Below, piece by piece: positions 43,567 to 52,513 of a stretch of DNA of 64,000 bases (positions within the stretch are counted from its first letter, which is position 1; every line of letters starts with the position of its first letter). Under the pieces are notes generated by a model. The model made no database searches and was not told where the DNA came from. It saw only the letters and a list, made by a program, of their open reading frames with translations. This DNA comes from JAHEKO01 sp965212505. Its GTDB lineage: Bacteria; Acidobacteriota; Thermoanaerobaculia; Multivoradales; JAHEKO01. The translations under genes were made by a program, and so were the position numbers. The DNA lies in contig OZ243123.1 in NCBI GenBank assembly GCA_965212505.1, forward strand, positions 1,612,001 to 1,676,000. The letters run 5' to 3'.

Positions 43567-45251
43567 GGGCGCCAGCCGCTGGCGGGCACGAAGTAGACCG
43601 TCAGCCGCGCTCGCCGCTGCCGCTCGGTCGAGCGATTCTCGAACACCGAGTAGACCACCGTCACCTCGCGGCCGCGCTCGATGCCGGGGTTGTCGAGGAA
43701 CCGGCTGTCGCCGATGGGGCAGTCTTTGTCGCCGACGCAGTCCGCCTGTCCGGCGTCGTCTGCCGCTTCGTAGCGGAAGCCCTGGAACTTGGCGTTGCGC
43801 GGGATCGCGACGGCGAGGATGCGACAGCTGTCGGTCGTCCACGACACCGCCTGGTGCACGCCGGAGCGCGCTTCGCCGGCCAGCAGCTCCTCGGCGGTGG
43901 GGGATACGCCTCCAATGGCCGGGCCTGCGAACCCCTTGAGACTCCCCTCGGGGGCTCGCGCAACTCGTCGCGCGGCCTCCCGGACGAGGTCGAGAGCGTT
44001 CTCCGGGCAGGCGCCGGAACCGAGCGCCTCACCGATCTCGACCGACGCGGCCGACCACTCCCCGGGCTTACACTCCGGGCAGGTGCGGTCGCGGAACGCC
44101 CGCAACGACGGACTGGGCACGCGCTCCACAGGTGCGGGGGCGGGCGCAGGATCCGCGGCCGGCTCTGGCTGTACCACGGGCTCAGGCGCCGGCTCGGCAA
44201 CGGGAGGCTCGGGCTCCGGTTCGGCTGTCGGTGCCGGCAGAGGCGCGGTCTCCGCCTCGGGTTCTTCGCTTCTCACCTCGACGGGGTCGGCCGCCGGGGC
44301 TCGAGGCTCCGGCACCTCTTCGAGCGCGGGCTCGGACTCGACCGCCGCGGGCGGTGTGGGTGGCTGTACCGGCTCCGGTTCCGGAACGGCTGGAGTCGGG
44401 GTGGGTTCAATCTGCGGCTCGGGCTCGACCGCCACCGGCTGCTCGACCGGCGGTTCGCTGACCTCCGGCATCTCTACGTCCGGCTCGGGAGGGGCTGGGG
44501 GTGTGACGGGCTCCGGCTCGGGAGCTGATGCCGGCTCGGGGATCTCGACCTCCGGCTCCAGCATCTCTACGGGGGCTGGCTCCGGTACCGGCGCCTCGAT
44601 CGGCATCTCCGGCTCCGGCTCGGGTACGGGCTCCGGCGCTGGAGGTGCGGGCGTCGGCTTCGGCTCTTCGATCGGCTCCGGTTCTGCCGGGGTTTCGACC
44701 GCGGGCTCTCGAGGGGTTGGAGCGGGAATGTCTGGTGCTCGCAACTCGACCGGCTCGGGCTCGGGCTCCGGTGTCGGTTCGGCGGGTGCCGGCGTGGGTG
44801 CGGGAATCGGATCGGCCGCACGCGGCGCTGGTTGCGGCGCCTCCACAGGGGTGCCGATCGCGCGCGATGCCTTGCCGTAGCGAACGCGAATCGGATTGCG
44901 GCCGGCGCCCGTCGCCTGGAGGAAAGAGGTCGTCTCGGACGCCTTCTTGCCCGGTTCGAGGGTCACCGCGGCAACGTAGGAGAGAAAATCCTCGTGACTG
45001 ACCTCGATGTTCCAGGCTCCGGCCGCGAGGTTGACAACCGCAGCCTTGCCCTTCGCGTCGGTGAGGACGGCGAACGTGCCCTGAGGAGCCTCTCGGTAGC
45101 GCAGCAAGACGCGGGCACCCACCACCGGTTTGCCCTTGCTGCTGACTTCGATTTCGATACCCGCCGGCCCCGCCCAAACCTGGGCGAACAACGGTACGGA
45201 GAGGAGCGAGAGCAGGGAAAACCCTGCGAAAGCCAGGCTGATTCTTCTCAT
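43563..45251 (-). CDS. Exported Pro/Glu-rich protein with carboxypeptidase-regulatory-like domain
   Basis: This encodes 562 residues. The signal peptide (ISLAFAGFSLLSLLSVPLFA) leads to an Ig/CarboxypepD_reg-like domain at about residues 30-115 (IEIEVSSKGKPVVGARVLLRY). A spacer of about 250 residues follows, made of Pro-Glu-Ala-Val repeats (EPEPEPVE, PAPEPVPEPEPE). The C-terminal domain (about 400-562) has paired cysteines (RTCPECKPGEW, GQADCVGDKDCPIGD). The spacer may span the periplasm, in the manner of TonB or peptidoglycan-crossing linkers. Function unknown. Production of such a chain should depend on EF-P, which is encoded nearby. Confidence 0.75.
   Translation of the reverse strand: MRRISLAFAGFSLLSLLSVPLFAQVWAGPAGIEIEVSSKGKPVVGARVLLRYREAPQGTFAVLTDAKGKAAVVNLAAGAWNIEVSHEDFLSYVAAVTLEPGKKASETTSFLQATGAGRNPIRVRYGKASRAIGTPVEAPQPAPRAADPIPAPTPAPAEPTPEPEPEPVELRAPDIPAPTPREPAVETPAEPEPIEEPKPTPAPPAPEPVPEPEPEMPIEAPVPEPAPVEMLEPEVEIPEPASAPEPEPVTPPAPPEPDVEMPEVSEPPVEQPVAVEPEPQIEPTPTPAVPEPEPVQPPTPPAAVESEPALEEVPEPRAPAADPVEVRSEEPEAETAPLPAPTAEPEPEPPVAEPAPEPVVQPEPAADPAPAPAPVERVPSPSLRAFRDRTCPECKPGEWSAASVEIGEALGSGACPENALDLVREAARRVARAPEGSLKGFAGPAIGGVSPTAEELLAGEARSGVHQAVSWTTDSCRILAVAIPRNAKFQGFRYEAADDAGQADCVGDKDCPIGDSRFLDNPGIERGREVTVVYSVFENRSTERQRRARLTVYFVPASGWRP
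44110..44850 (-). repeat. Low-complexity Pro/Glu codon repeat inside the exported protein gene
   Basis: The coding strand repeats short units for Pro-Glu, Glu-Pro-Val and Pro-Ala over about 740 nt (for example GAGCCGGAGCCC-like units). It is translated as the spacer of the 562-residue protein and is not a separate element. Confidence 0.7.
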
Positions 45252-45405
45252 TCGGGCGCTCGTTCGGGTGCCGTATTGGCGGTCGGCAGGTCGCCTTCGG
45301 AGCGTAGCACAGAGGTGCTCCGGGGCCTGTCTTTCGAAGCCCGTGCGGCGGCTGTCAGCTGGGTTACCATGGGCTCATCGCGGACGATTCTGTACGGGAG
45401 GCTCG

Positions 45406-46527
45406 ATGAACCGATTGAAGGCGTTGACGGAGCAGGGGCAGGCGGTCTGGCTCGACTACATCCGTCGAGACATTCTCGAGAACGGCCACCTCGCTGAGCT
45501 GGTGGAGAAGGACGGCGTCACGGGTGTGACCAGCAACCCGGCGATCTTCGAGAAGGCGATCGGCGGCAGCGACCTCTACGACGCCGATATTCGTGCCGAG
45601 CTGACGGCCGACCCAGAGATCGCTGTGCCCGAGCTTTACGAGCGGCTCGCGATTCGGGACATTCAGATGGCCGCGGACATCTTGCGATCGACGTTCGATC
45701 GATCCGAAGGGGCCGACGGTTTTGTGAGCCTGGAGGTCTCTCCTCATCTGTCGCACGACACGGCGGGGACCCTCGAAGAGGCGCGACGTCTCTGGAGACG
45801 AGTCGATCGTCCGAATCTCATGATCAAGGTTCCAGCGACGGCCGAAGGCATGCCGGCGATCGAGGAGCTGCTCTCCGAAGGCATTCACGTCAACGTGACC
45901 CTGATGTTCTCGATGGCGCACTACGAGGACGTTGCGCAGGCCTACCTGCGCGGCCTGGCGCGAAACCCGGAGCCTGCGAAGGTCTCGTCGGTGGCCTCCT
46001 TTTTCGTCAGCCGCGTGGACTCGAAGATCGACGCGCTCCTCGAGGGTATCGGCGGTGAGCGCGCCCTCGCCCTGCGCGGCAAGGTAGGCATCGCCAACTC
46101 GAAGATGGCCTACCAACGGTTCCACGAGCTCTTCCATGGTGAGCCGTTTGCAGCACTGCGAAGCCGCGGCGCCCGTCCGCAGCGAGTTCTCTGGGCGAGC
46201 ACCAGTACCAAAAACCCCGACTACCGCGACGTTCTCTACGTGGAAGAGCTGATTGGCGCGGAGACGGTCAACACGGTGCCGCCGGCAACGGTCGAGGCGT
46301 TCCGCGACCACGGCGTTGCCGCACAGACCCTCGACACGGGGCTGGAGGTGGTACGGACCGATTTGGCGACCCTTGCCGAGTTGGGGATCGATCTGGCGTC
46401 GGCCACAGAGGAGCTACAGGTCGAAGGGCTCGCGAAGTTCGTCACGCCGTTCGACAAGCTGCTGGCCGCGCTCGACGAGAAGCGCGCCTCGCTCGCGCCG
46501 ATGGCCGCCGCGGATCTCGGCGGATGA
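45406..46527 (+). CDS. tal: Transaldolase
   Basis: This encodes 373 residues from ATG 45406, with GGGAGG about 9 nt upstream. Conserved blocks are VWLDYIRRDIL, GVTGVTSNPAIFEKAI, the Schiff-base Lys in RPNLMIKVPATAEGMPAIEELL, INVTLMFS-like HVNVTLMFSMAHYEDV, and WASTSTKNPDYRDVLYVEELIGAETVNTVPP. It moves a dihydroxyacetone unit between sugar phosphates in the pentose phosphate pathway. The glucose-6-phosphate isomerase gene follows after 35 nt; in some bacteria the two are fused. Confidence 0.96.
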   Translation: MNRLKALTEQGQAVWLDYIRRDILENGHLAELVEKDGVTGVTSNPAIFEKAIGGSDLYDADIRAELTADPEIAVPELYERLAIRDIQMAADILRSTFDRSEGADGFVSLEVSPHLSHDTAGTLEEARRLWRRVDRPNLMIKVPATAEGMPAIEELLSEGIHVNVTLMFSMAHYEDVAQAYLRGLARNPEPAKVSSVASFFVSRVDSKIDALLEGIGGERALALRGKVGIANSKMAYQRFHELFHGEPFAALRSRGARPQRVLWASTSTKNPDYRDVLYVEELIGAETVNTVPPATVEAFRDHGVAAQTLDTGLEVVRTDLATLAELGIDLASATEELQVEGLAKFVTPFDKLLAALDEKRASLAPMAAADLGG

Positions 46528-46562
46528 CCTGCGCCTCGGCGCGCTGACTGGGAGGACGGACC

Positions 46563-48200
46563 ATGGGATCGGTCGAGATGAGCCTGGCGGGCTACGAAGG
46601 CGCCGTCGAGCGGCGCCTCCAGGCGTGGCGTGACGACGACTTCGTGCAGCGTCTGTGGGATGGAGACTACCGACTGTGGGTCGATGAACCGGCGGCGGAG
46701 ATCACCGACCGTCTCGGATGGCTCGGACTCCCCGAAGCGATGACGCCGCGTCTGGGCGAGTTCGCGGAGCTCGCGAGTGCGCTACGCGGGATCGACGACG
46801 TGCTGCTTTTCGGGATGGGTGGCTCGAGCCTCGCCCCCGAGGTCTTCCAGAGGGTCATGGGGAATGCCAAAGGGCGGCCGCCGTTGACCGTCCTCGACAC
46901 GACGCACCCCGACGCGATCGCCTCGGTCGCGCGGTCGATCGATCCGTCACGCACCTTCTGCATCGTTTCCAGCAAGTCTGGAGGCACGATCGAAACGATT
47001 TCGCTTTTCTACTTCTTCTGGTCGCTCGTCGAGGGCAACGTCGAGGCGCCCGGCTCTCGCTTCGCGGCCATTACGGATCCCGGCTCCGGTCTCGAGGCGC
47101 TAGCGCGCGAACGGAACTTCGGCGCGGTGGTGACCGCGCCGCCTGACGTCGGTGGGCGCTTCAGCGCTCTGAGCCCGTTCGGCCTTGTGCCGGCCGCGCT
47201 CATCGGCGGCGACGTCGAGGGGCTCGTCGCGTCCGGCGTGGCGATGGCGAGCGCCTGCGCGCCGTCCGGCGATCCCGCCGCGAACCCGGGGGTGGCGCTC
47301 GGCGCAGCGCTGGGCGAACTGGCGCTCGGAGGCCGCGAAAAACTGACGTTCTTGACCTCGCCGCGTCTCGAGAGCTTCCCCGACTGGGTGGAGCAGTTGG
47401 TCGCGGAGAGTACCGGCAAGGATGGGTTGGGGATCGTGCCGGTCGTCGGCGAGCCACTCGGAGAACCCACGAGCTACGGCGCCGACCGAGTCTTCGTTGG
47501 CGTCACCCTCGAGGGAGACTCGGGCTCCGTGGTCGAGTCTTTCCTGACGGGCGCAAAAGCTGCTGGACATCCATGCCTTCGCTTCCACTTGGAGAGCCCA
47601 ACGGAGTTGGGAGCCGAGATGTACCGTTGGGAGGTGGCGACGGCGGTCGCCAGCTCCGCTTTGCACGTGCACCCGTTCAACCAGGAGAACGTGCAGCTGG
47701 CCAAGACTCTGGCGAAGGCGGCGATGTCCGGCGAGTCCCAAAACTCGGGCGAGCGCGTCCGACAGCTGGCGTGCGACGCGCCCGGACTGGGTGCCGTTCT
47801 GGAAGAGTGGGCTGCCGGGGGCTCGGCGGGGGAGTACCTTTCACTCCAGGCCTATCTGCCGGCCGATCCGCCGATTGCGCGCAAGCTGCGGGAGCTCCAG
47901 GGCCGCTGGAGGCGTCGCACGGGCTTGGCCGTGACGTCCGGCTTCGGCCCGCGCTTTCTGCATTCGACGGGGCAGCTGCACAAAGGGGGCGCCAACAACG
48001 GGCTCTTCCTCCAGCTGGTGAACGAGCCCGACACCGACCTGCGCGTGCCGGAGACCGACTACACCTTCGGCAAGCTGATCGCCGGACAGGCCGACGGCGA
48101 CGCCGCGGCGCTGTTGCAAACGGGTCGGCGCGTCCTCCGGCTGCGACTCGGCAAGTCGCCGCTCGAGGATCTCGATCGTCTCCTCGACACGATCGCCTGA
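46563..48200 (+). CDS. pgi: Glucose-6-phosphate isomerase
   Basis: This encodes 545 residues with GGGAGGACG before the ATG. Family blocks are VLLFGMGGSSLAPEVF (phosphate loop), CIVSSKSGGTIETISLFYFFW, and the C-terminal SGFGPRFLHSTGQLHKGGANNGLFLQLV. The type matches the isomerase half of bifunctional transaldolase/Pgi proteins more than the classical E. coli enzyme. It interconverts glucose-6-phosphate and fructose-6-phosphate, linking glycolysis with the transaldolase step encoded just upstream. Confidence 0.94.
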   Translation: MGSVEMSLAGYEGAVERRLQAWRDDDFVQRLWDGDYRLWVDEPAAEITDRLGWLGLPEAMTPRLGEFAELASALRGIDDVLLFGMGGSSLAPEVFQRVMGNAKGRPPLTVLDTTHPDAIASVARSIDPSRTFCIVSSKSGGTIETISLFYFFWSLVEGNVEAPGSRFAAITDPGSGLEALARERNFGAVVTAPPDVGGRFSALSPFGLVPAALIGGDVEGLVASGVAMASACAPSGDPAANPGVALGAALGELALGGREKLTFLTSPRLESFPDWVEQLVAESTGKDGLGIVPVVGEPLGEPTSYGADRVFVGVTLEGDSGSVVESFLTGAKAAGHPCLRFHLESPTELGAEMYRWEVATAVASSALHVHPFNQENVQLAKTLAKAAMSGESQNSGERVRQLACDAPGLGAVLEEWAAGGSAGEYLSLQAYLPADPPIARKLRELQGRWRRRTGLAVTSGFGPRFLHSTGQLHKGGANNGLFLQLVNEPDTDLRVPETDYTFGKLIAGQADGDAAALLQTGRRVLRLRLGKSPLEDLDRLLDTIA

Positions 48201-48216
48201 AGGCTAGAATCCAGAC

Positions 48217-49008
48217 ATGTACTCGAACCGGCCGACGTCGCGCTTCGGAGGTGGTGGCATGGGTGGGGGGTTGACCGGACCGGTGCCCCGCGACATCTGG
48301 CTCCTGCTCGGCATCATCCTCGTCACCTTCTCGCTCCGCTTCTTCCCGACGACTGCGGCGCTCACGGCGCTTCTGCAGCTCACACCCCTGGTCTGGATGC
48401 GGGCCTTCGTGTGGCAGCTGGTGACCTATCCGTTCGCCGGCTCGGGGACGCCCGACTTCTGGTTCGTGCTCGAACTCTTGATCCTGTTCATGTTCGGGCG
48501 CGACGTGCTCTCGAGGCTCGGACGGCGCGGCTTCTGGCAGGTGCTGCTGGTCGGCGCGCTGGTGGCGTCGGTCACGGCGGTGGTGGTCCAACTGCTCTTC
48601 CGCCTGGGCGGTGTCCTGCCTGGGCCGACGGCCTTCGCGTTGATGCAGGGCCAGCATATGCTGCTGGTGATCCTGATCGCCGCCTTCGCCACCCTGGCGG
48701 GGCAGGCCACGATCTACCTCTTCTTCGTTCTGCCGGTCCAGGCGCGCTGGTTTCTCGGTCTCGAAATCCTCTTCGCCTTCCTCGGCTACCTGAAGACTCG
48801 CGATCTGGCGGGCTTCGTGGGAATCTGCGCCGCCGTGGCCTTCACCTGGGCCAGCCTCTCGCCGGGCGGCGTTCAGATCAACCCCCGCGAGGGGTGGCTC
48901 CGGCTCCAGGCCTGGTGGATCAAGACCCGCCTTGGGTACATGAAGAAGCGGCGTGGATTCACCGTCGTTCAAGGCGACAAGCGCGACGACGAGCCCTGGG
49001 TGCACTAG
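48217..49008 (+). CDS. Rhomboid-like membrane protein without visible catalytic motif
   Basis: This encodes 263 residues after a Gly-rich start (FGGGGMGGGL), with about six helices: WLLLGIILVTFSLRFF, a WQLVTYPF-like rhomboid opening (VWMRAFVWQLVTYPFAGSG), WQVLLVGALVASVTAVVV, and ATIYLFFVLPVQARWFLG. The layout resembles rhomboid/DUF1751 proteins, but the GxSG nucleophile motif and the partner His are not found, so a pseudo-rhomboid role is more likely than proteolysis. The last 40 residues are basic. A possible -10 (TAGAAT, 48205-48210) lies in the 16-nt gap after pgi. Confidence 0.7.
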   Translation: MYSNRPTSRFGGGGMGGGLTGPVPRDIWLLLGIILVTFSLRFFPTTAALTALLQLTPLVWMRAFVWQLVTYPFAGSGTPDFWFVLELLILFMFGRDVLSRLGRRGFWQVLLVGALVASVTAVVVQLLFRLGGVLPGPTAFALMQGQHMLLVILIAAFATLAGQATIYLFFVLPVQARWFLGLEILFAFLGYLKTRDLAGFVGICAAVAFTWASLSPGGVQINPREGWLRLQAWWIKTRLGYMKKRRGFTVVQGDKRDDEPWVH

Positions 49009-49053
49009 GGCCGGGGAATTCTGGCCCGCGCTAGCTGGTTGGAGTGGGTGTGC

Positions 49054-49089
49054 CGCAAGATCTTATGCGGTGCGACTAAGATCTTTGCG
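49054..49089. promoter_or_regulatory. Operator-like palindrome upstream of lon
   Basis: CGCAAGATCTTA, an 11-nt spacer, then TAAGATCTTTGCG. The arms match over 12 bases with one extra base on the right. It is centred about 70 nt before the lon ATG. A TTGGAG (49039-49044) and TCTTAT (49061-49066) pair with 16-nt spacing could form a promoter overlapped by the left arm. It does not match CIRCE or HAIR consensus. Confidence 0.45.
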
Positions 49090-49139
49090 TTTGGATGAAC
49101 CGAGCTCGTCACGCAGACGAAACAACCAGCAGGAACCCC

Positions 49140-51617
49140 ATGTCAGAAACCCTCACAATCCCCGTCCTCCCACTTCGCGACACCGTCGTCTTTCCTGGTG
49201 TCCTGACGCCGATTCAGGCTGGTCGCCCGGCCACTCTCGGCGCCGTGCAGGCCGCCGGAGCCACCGAAGAGAAGCTCATCTTCACGGTGGCTCAGCGCCT
49301 CAACACCGACGTCGTCTCTCCCGAGGATCTCTACACGATCGGTACCATCGCTCGCATCGGCAAGCTGCAGGCGGGGCCCGGCTCTGTCCAGCTGCTGCTC
49401 GAGGGCTCGGGGCGCGGTATCGCCGTTCGCTTCAGCCAGACCGGCGACCACCTCGAAGCGATCGTCAAGCCGGCGGAAGATATGACGCCGGTCGACAGCG
49501 GCGATCCGGCGTTTCTGGCGCTCCACCGAGAGCTGCGCTCGCGCGCGGCCGAGTTGGGGCAGAAGGCCGGCTTCTCTGAGGGCGTCGTCGCGCAGGTCCT
49601 GGCGAATCTCTCGGAGCCGGGGCCGCTCACCGACCTGATCGCGAGCAATCTCGAGATCGATGCGGTCGAGCGTCAGGCGCTCCTGGAGACCCTCTCGGTC
49701 GAGGAGCGCATGCGGCGGGTGCTCGTGCACGTGCAGCGACAGATTGGAGTGTTGGACGCACAGGAAGAAATCCAGTCCAAGGTCCAGGCCGAGCTCGGCG
49801 ACCGGCAGCGCGAGATGGTGCTGCGGGAGCAGCTCAAGCAGATCCAGAAAGAACTCGGCGAGACGGACGAGGACGAGGCGATCGACGAGCTGGTCGAGCG
49901 TCTCCGGACGATCGAGCTACCCGAAGACGCGCGCAAGGAGATCGACCGCGAGCTCGGTCGACTCGGGCGTATGAACCGCGAGTCGATGGAGTACCAGGTG
50001 GTGCGGACCTACCTCGAGACGGTGGCTGAACTGCCGTGGACCGAGCGGAGCGACGACCATCTGGATCTTTCGGCGGCAACGCAGATCCTCGAAGAAGACC
50101 ACTACGGCCTCCAGGACGTGAAGGACCGGGTGCTCGAGTTCCTGGCGGTTCGCCAGCTGCGTGATGCGACCGAGAGCCGGAGCGACGAGGTCACCGAGGG
50201 GGGAGTCGACCCGTCAGAGTCGACCGCTTCGGAGGCCGGCGCACCCGGCAACGACGACGACAAGGCGAGCAAGGGGCCGATCCTCCTGTTCGTCGGACCG
50301 CCGGGCGTCGGCAAGACCTCGATCGCCAAGTCGATCGCCCGGGCGATGGGTCGCAAGTACGTGCGGGTCTCGCTCGGTGGCGCACGCGACGAGGCCGACA
50401 TTCGAGGCCATCGTCGCACCTACGTCGGGGCGATGCCCGGGCGCATCATCGCCGGTATGAAGCAGGCGGGGACGCGGAACCCGGTCTTTCTGCTCGATGA
50501 GGTAGACAAGCTGGGTACGTCGTTCCAAGGCGATCCGGCGAGCGCCCTGCTCGAAGTGCTCGACCCGGCTCAGAACGACACCTTCGTCGACCATTACATG
50601 GGTGTCCCGTTCGACCTGTCGGAGGTGCTCTTCGTGGCAACCGCCAACTTCCTCGAGAGCATTCCGGGTCCGCTTCGCGACCGCATGGAGATGGTCGAGT
50701 TCACCGGCTACACGGAGAAGGAGAAGCTCGAGATCGGCAAGCGCTACCTGGCACCCCGCCAGATCGAAGCGAACGCGCTCTCCGCAGAGCAGCTGCAGAT
50801 CACAGACGAGGCGATGGCGACGACGATCAGCCACTACACCCGGGAGGCCGGCGTTCGCCAGCTCGAGCGAGAACTCGGTCGACTGGCGCGCAAGGTCGCG
50901 CGTCGCATCGCCGGCGGGGAGGTCGAGCAGATAGAACTTGGCTCCGACGACGTGCGTGAGCTGCTCGGTCGCTCGAGAATCCACCCCGAGCGGGCGTTTG
51001 GCCAGGACCAGGTGGGGGTCGCCACTGGGATGTACTACACGCCGGCCGGCGGGGACATCATGTTCGTCGAGGTGACAACCATGCCAGGAAAGGGCGAGCT
51101 GGTGCTCACCGGCCAGCTCGGCAACGTGATGAAGGAGTCGGCGCGCGCGGCGTGGAGCTACGCTCGCTCGCACGCTTCCGAGCTTGGCATTCTGGACGCG
51201 GACGGTCAGCGGGACGTGCACATCCACGTACCGGCAGGCGCTATTCCGAAGGATGGGCCGTCGGCGGGCGTCACCATGTCGACGGCTTTGGTATCGGCGC
51301 TCGCCGGTCGCCCCGCCCGACACGACCTTGCGATGACCGGCGAGATCACTCTCTCCGGCCGGGTGCTGCCGATCGGGGGCGTCAAGGAGAAGGTACTGGG
51401 CGCCGCTCGTGCCGGCATCTCCGCCATCGTGTTGCCAAAACAGAACGAGGCCGACCTCGAAGACCTTCCCGAGGAGGTGCTCGACCGGCTCGACTTCCAC
51501 TTCGTCGAAGAGCTGGGCGAAGTCCTCGACCTGTCGCTGCGCGACGCCGAGCGTGAGGCGCCGGTCTATCCGGACGCCGAGGCCGACCGGCCGCTCAGTA
51601 GCGATCTAGAGCACTGA
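49140..51617 (+). CDS. lon: ATP-dependent protease Lon
   Basis: This encodes 825 residues from ATG 49140 (AGGA 6 nt upstream); an in-frame ATG at 49095 lies inside the leader. The N-terminal substrate domain begins IPVLPLRDTVVFPGVLTPI. The AAA+ module has Walker A GPPGVGKTS and Walker B VFLLDEVDKL. The protease domain has the catalytic Ser in KDGPSAGVTM and the Lys in GGVKEKVLGAARAG. A charged insert (residues about 355-378, TEGGVDPSESTASEAGAPGND) before the Walker A is longer than in E. coli Lon. It degrades damaged and regulatory proteins in the cytoplasm. It is preceded by a palindrome. Confidence 0.96.
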   Translation: MSETLTIPVLPLRDTVVFPGVLTPIQAGRPATLGAVQAAGATEEKLIFTVAQRLNTDVVSPEDLYTIGTIARIGKLQAGPGSVQLLLEGSGRGIAVRFSQTGDHLEAIVKPAEDMTPVDSGDPAFLALHRELRSRAAELGQKAGFSEGVVAQVLANLSEPGPLTDLIASNLEIDAVERQALLETLSVEERMRRVLVHVQRQIGVLDAQEEIQSKVQAELGDRQREMVLREQLKQIQKELGETDEDEAIDELVERLRTIELPEDARKEIDRELGRLGRMNRESMEYQVVRTYLETVAELPWTERSDDHLDLSAATQILEEDHYGLQDVKDRVLEFLAVRQLRDATESRSDEVTEGGVDPSESTASEAGAPGNDDDKASKGPILLFVGPPGVGKTSIAKSIARAMGRKYVRVSLGGARDEADIRGHRRTYVGAMPGRIIAGMKQAGTRNPVFLLDEVDKLGTSFQGDPASALLEVLDPAQNDTFVDHYMGVPFDLSEVLFVATANFLESIPGPLRDRMEMVEFTGYTEKEKLEIGKRYLAPRQIEANALSAEQLQITDEAMATTISHYTREAGVRQLERELGRLARKVARRIAGGEVEQIELGSDDVRELLGRSRIHPERAFGQDQVGVATGMYYTPAGGDIMFVEVTTMPGKGELVLTGQLGNVMKESARAAWSYARSHASELGILDADGQRDVHIHVPAGAIPKDGPSAGVTMSTALVSALAGRPARHDLAMTGEITLSGRVLPIGGVKEKVLGAARAGISAIVLPKQNEADLEDLPEEVLDRLDFHFVEELGEVLDLSLRDAEREAPVYPDAEADRPLSSDLEH

Positions 51618-51622
51618 GCGGC
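51590..51622 (+). terminator. 10-bp hairpin spanning the lon stop codon
   Basis: GCCGCTCAGT (51590-51599), 13-nt loop, ACTGAGCGGC (51613-51622). The TGA stop lies in the right arm. No U-tract follows, so termination strength is uncertain. The convergent gene ends at 51640. Confidence 0.4.
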
Positions 51623-51639
51623 GGTCGGGGCGCCGGTTG

Positions 51640-52371
51640 CTAGCTGCCGTCGGCGAGGCTGTAGTTGACCATGACGTTGAGTGAGCCGTCCTGGCCCATG
51701 AACGTCATGTTCACCGAGTTGCCGCCGCCGCACTCGAACGTCGCGTTGCGGGTGCCCATCACGTCGGTGCGCGACAGGTTGCACTCGCCGCCGAGCGCCT
51801 CGCCCTGCCACTCGACGAGATCGTCCATCGAACCGTCGCTCGAGTAGTTCAGCATGCCCGAGTACTGACCGTTGCTGCGCGAGGCCACGGTCGGGTTGAC
51901 GTTGTCGGCGTCGGGGAAGAGGAGCACGTCGGGTACGTTCGACGTGTCGCCGCCGCCGCCGAAGATGTTGAAGTTGACCTCTTCACCGTCCTCGCCGTCC
52001 GTCGTGCCGCTGACGCCGCCTGGGCCGATCGCAATGTTGCTCGTCGCGCCATCGGGGCCGGTGACCGAGAACTTCCCGTCCTGGATGTCGGCGAAGCTCA
52101 GGGTCATCCGCTCGCCGTCTTTCTCGAACGTCACGGTCTCTTCGTCGGACTCGATGAAGTCGGTGTCGGGGTTCATCTTGATCGCCATCTCGGCCATCTT
52201 CTTCGCCGGGTTGTCTTCCATCTCCTCGACGAACTCTTTGCCCTTCTTGGCGACAAAGAAGCCGCCGACGCCGACAGCGACGATGCCGAGCAGGATCACT
52301 CCGACACAACCGATCGCGATCCACGCGAGCGGTCCCATCCCCTTCTTCGCAGGCTGCGCACCTTCATTCAT
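51640..52371 (-). CDS. Single-pass membrane protein with acidic beta-rich outer domain
   Basis: This encodes 243 residues from ATG 52371, with AGGGA 8 nt upstream. After a short cytoplasmic tail (NEGAQPAKKG) comes one helix (GPLAWIAIGCVGVILLGIVAVGVGGFFVA). A Lys/Glu-rich stretch (KKGKEFVEEMEDNPAKKMAEMAIKM) follows, then a Gly/Asp/Asn-rich domain with strands (ETVTFEKDGERMTLSFADIQDGKFSVTG). Near the C-terminus are two Cys residues (GGECNLSR, ATFECGGG) that could pair. No family recognised. Convergent with lon. Confidence 0.75.
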   Translation of the reverse strand: MNEGAQPAKKGMGPLAWIAIGCVGVILLGIVAVGVGGFFVAKKGKEFVEEMEDNPAKKMAEMAIKMNPDTDFIESDEETVTFEKDGERMTLSFADIQDGKFSVTGPDGATSNIAIGPGGVSGTTDGEDGEEVNFNIFGGGGDTSNVPDVLLFPDADNVNPTVASRSNGQYSGMLNYSSDGSMDDLVEWQGEALGGECNLSRTDVMGTRNATFECGGGNSVNMTFMGQDGSLNVMVNYSLADGS

Positions 52372-52513
52372 TGGCGATTCCCTCCAGTCTCCTGCCCGTC
52401 CCGAGGGCACCCATGGGACGAAGCGGTTCTTTGCGGATGCTCCAGGAGGATCTTAACCCGACCGGACGCCGTCGCGGCGTCCGGTGGTTTCGAGGGCCGT
52501 TTTCCGCGCCGGA

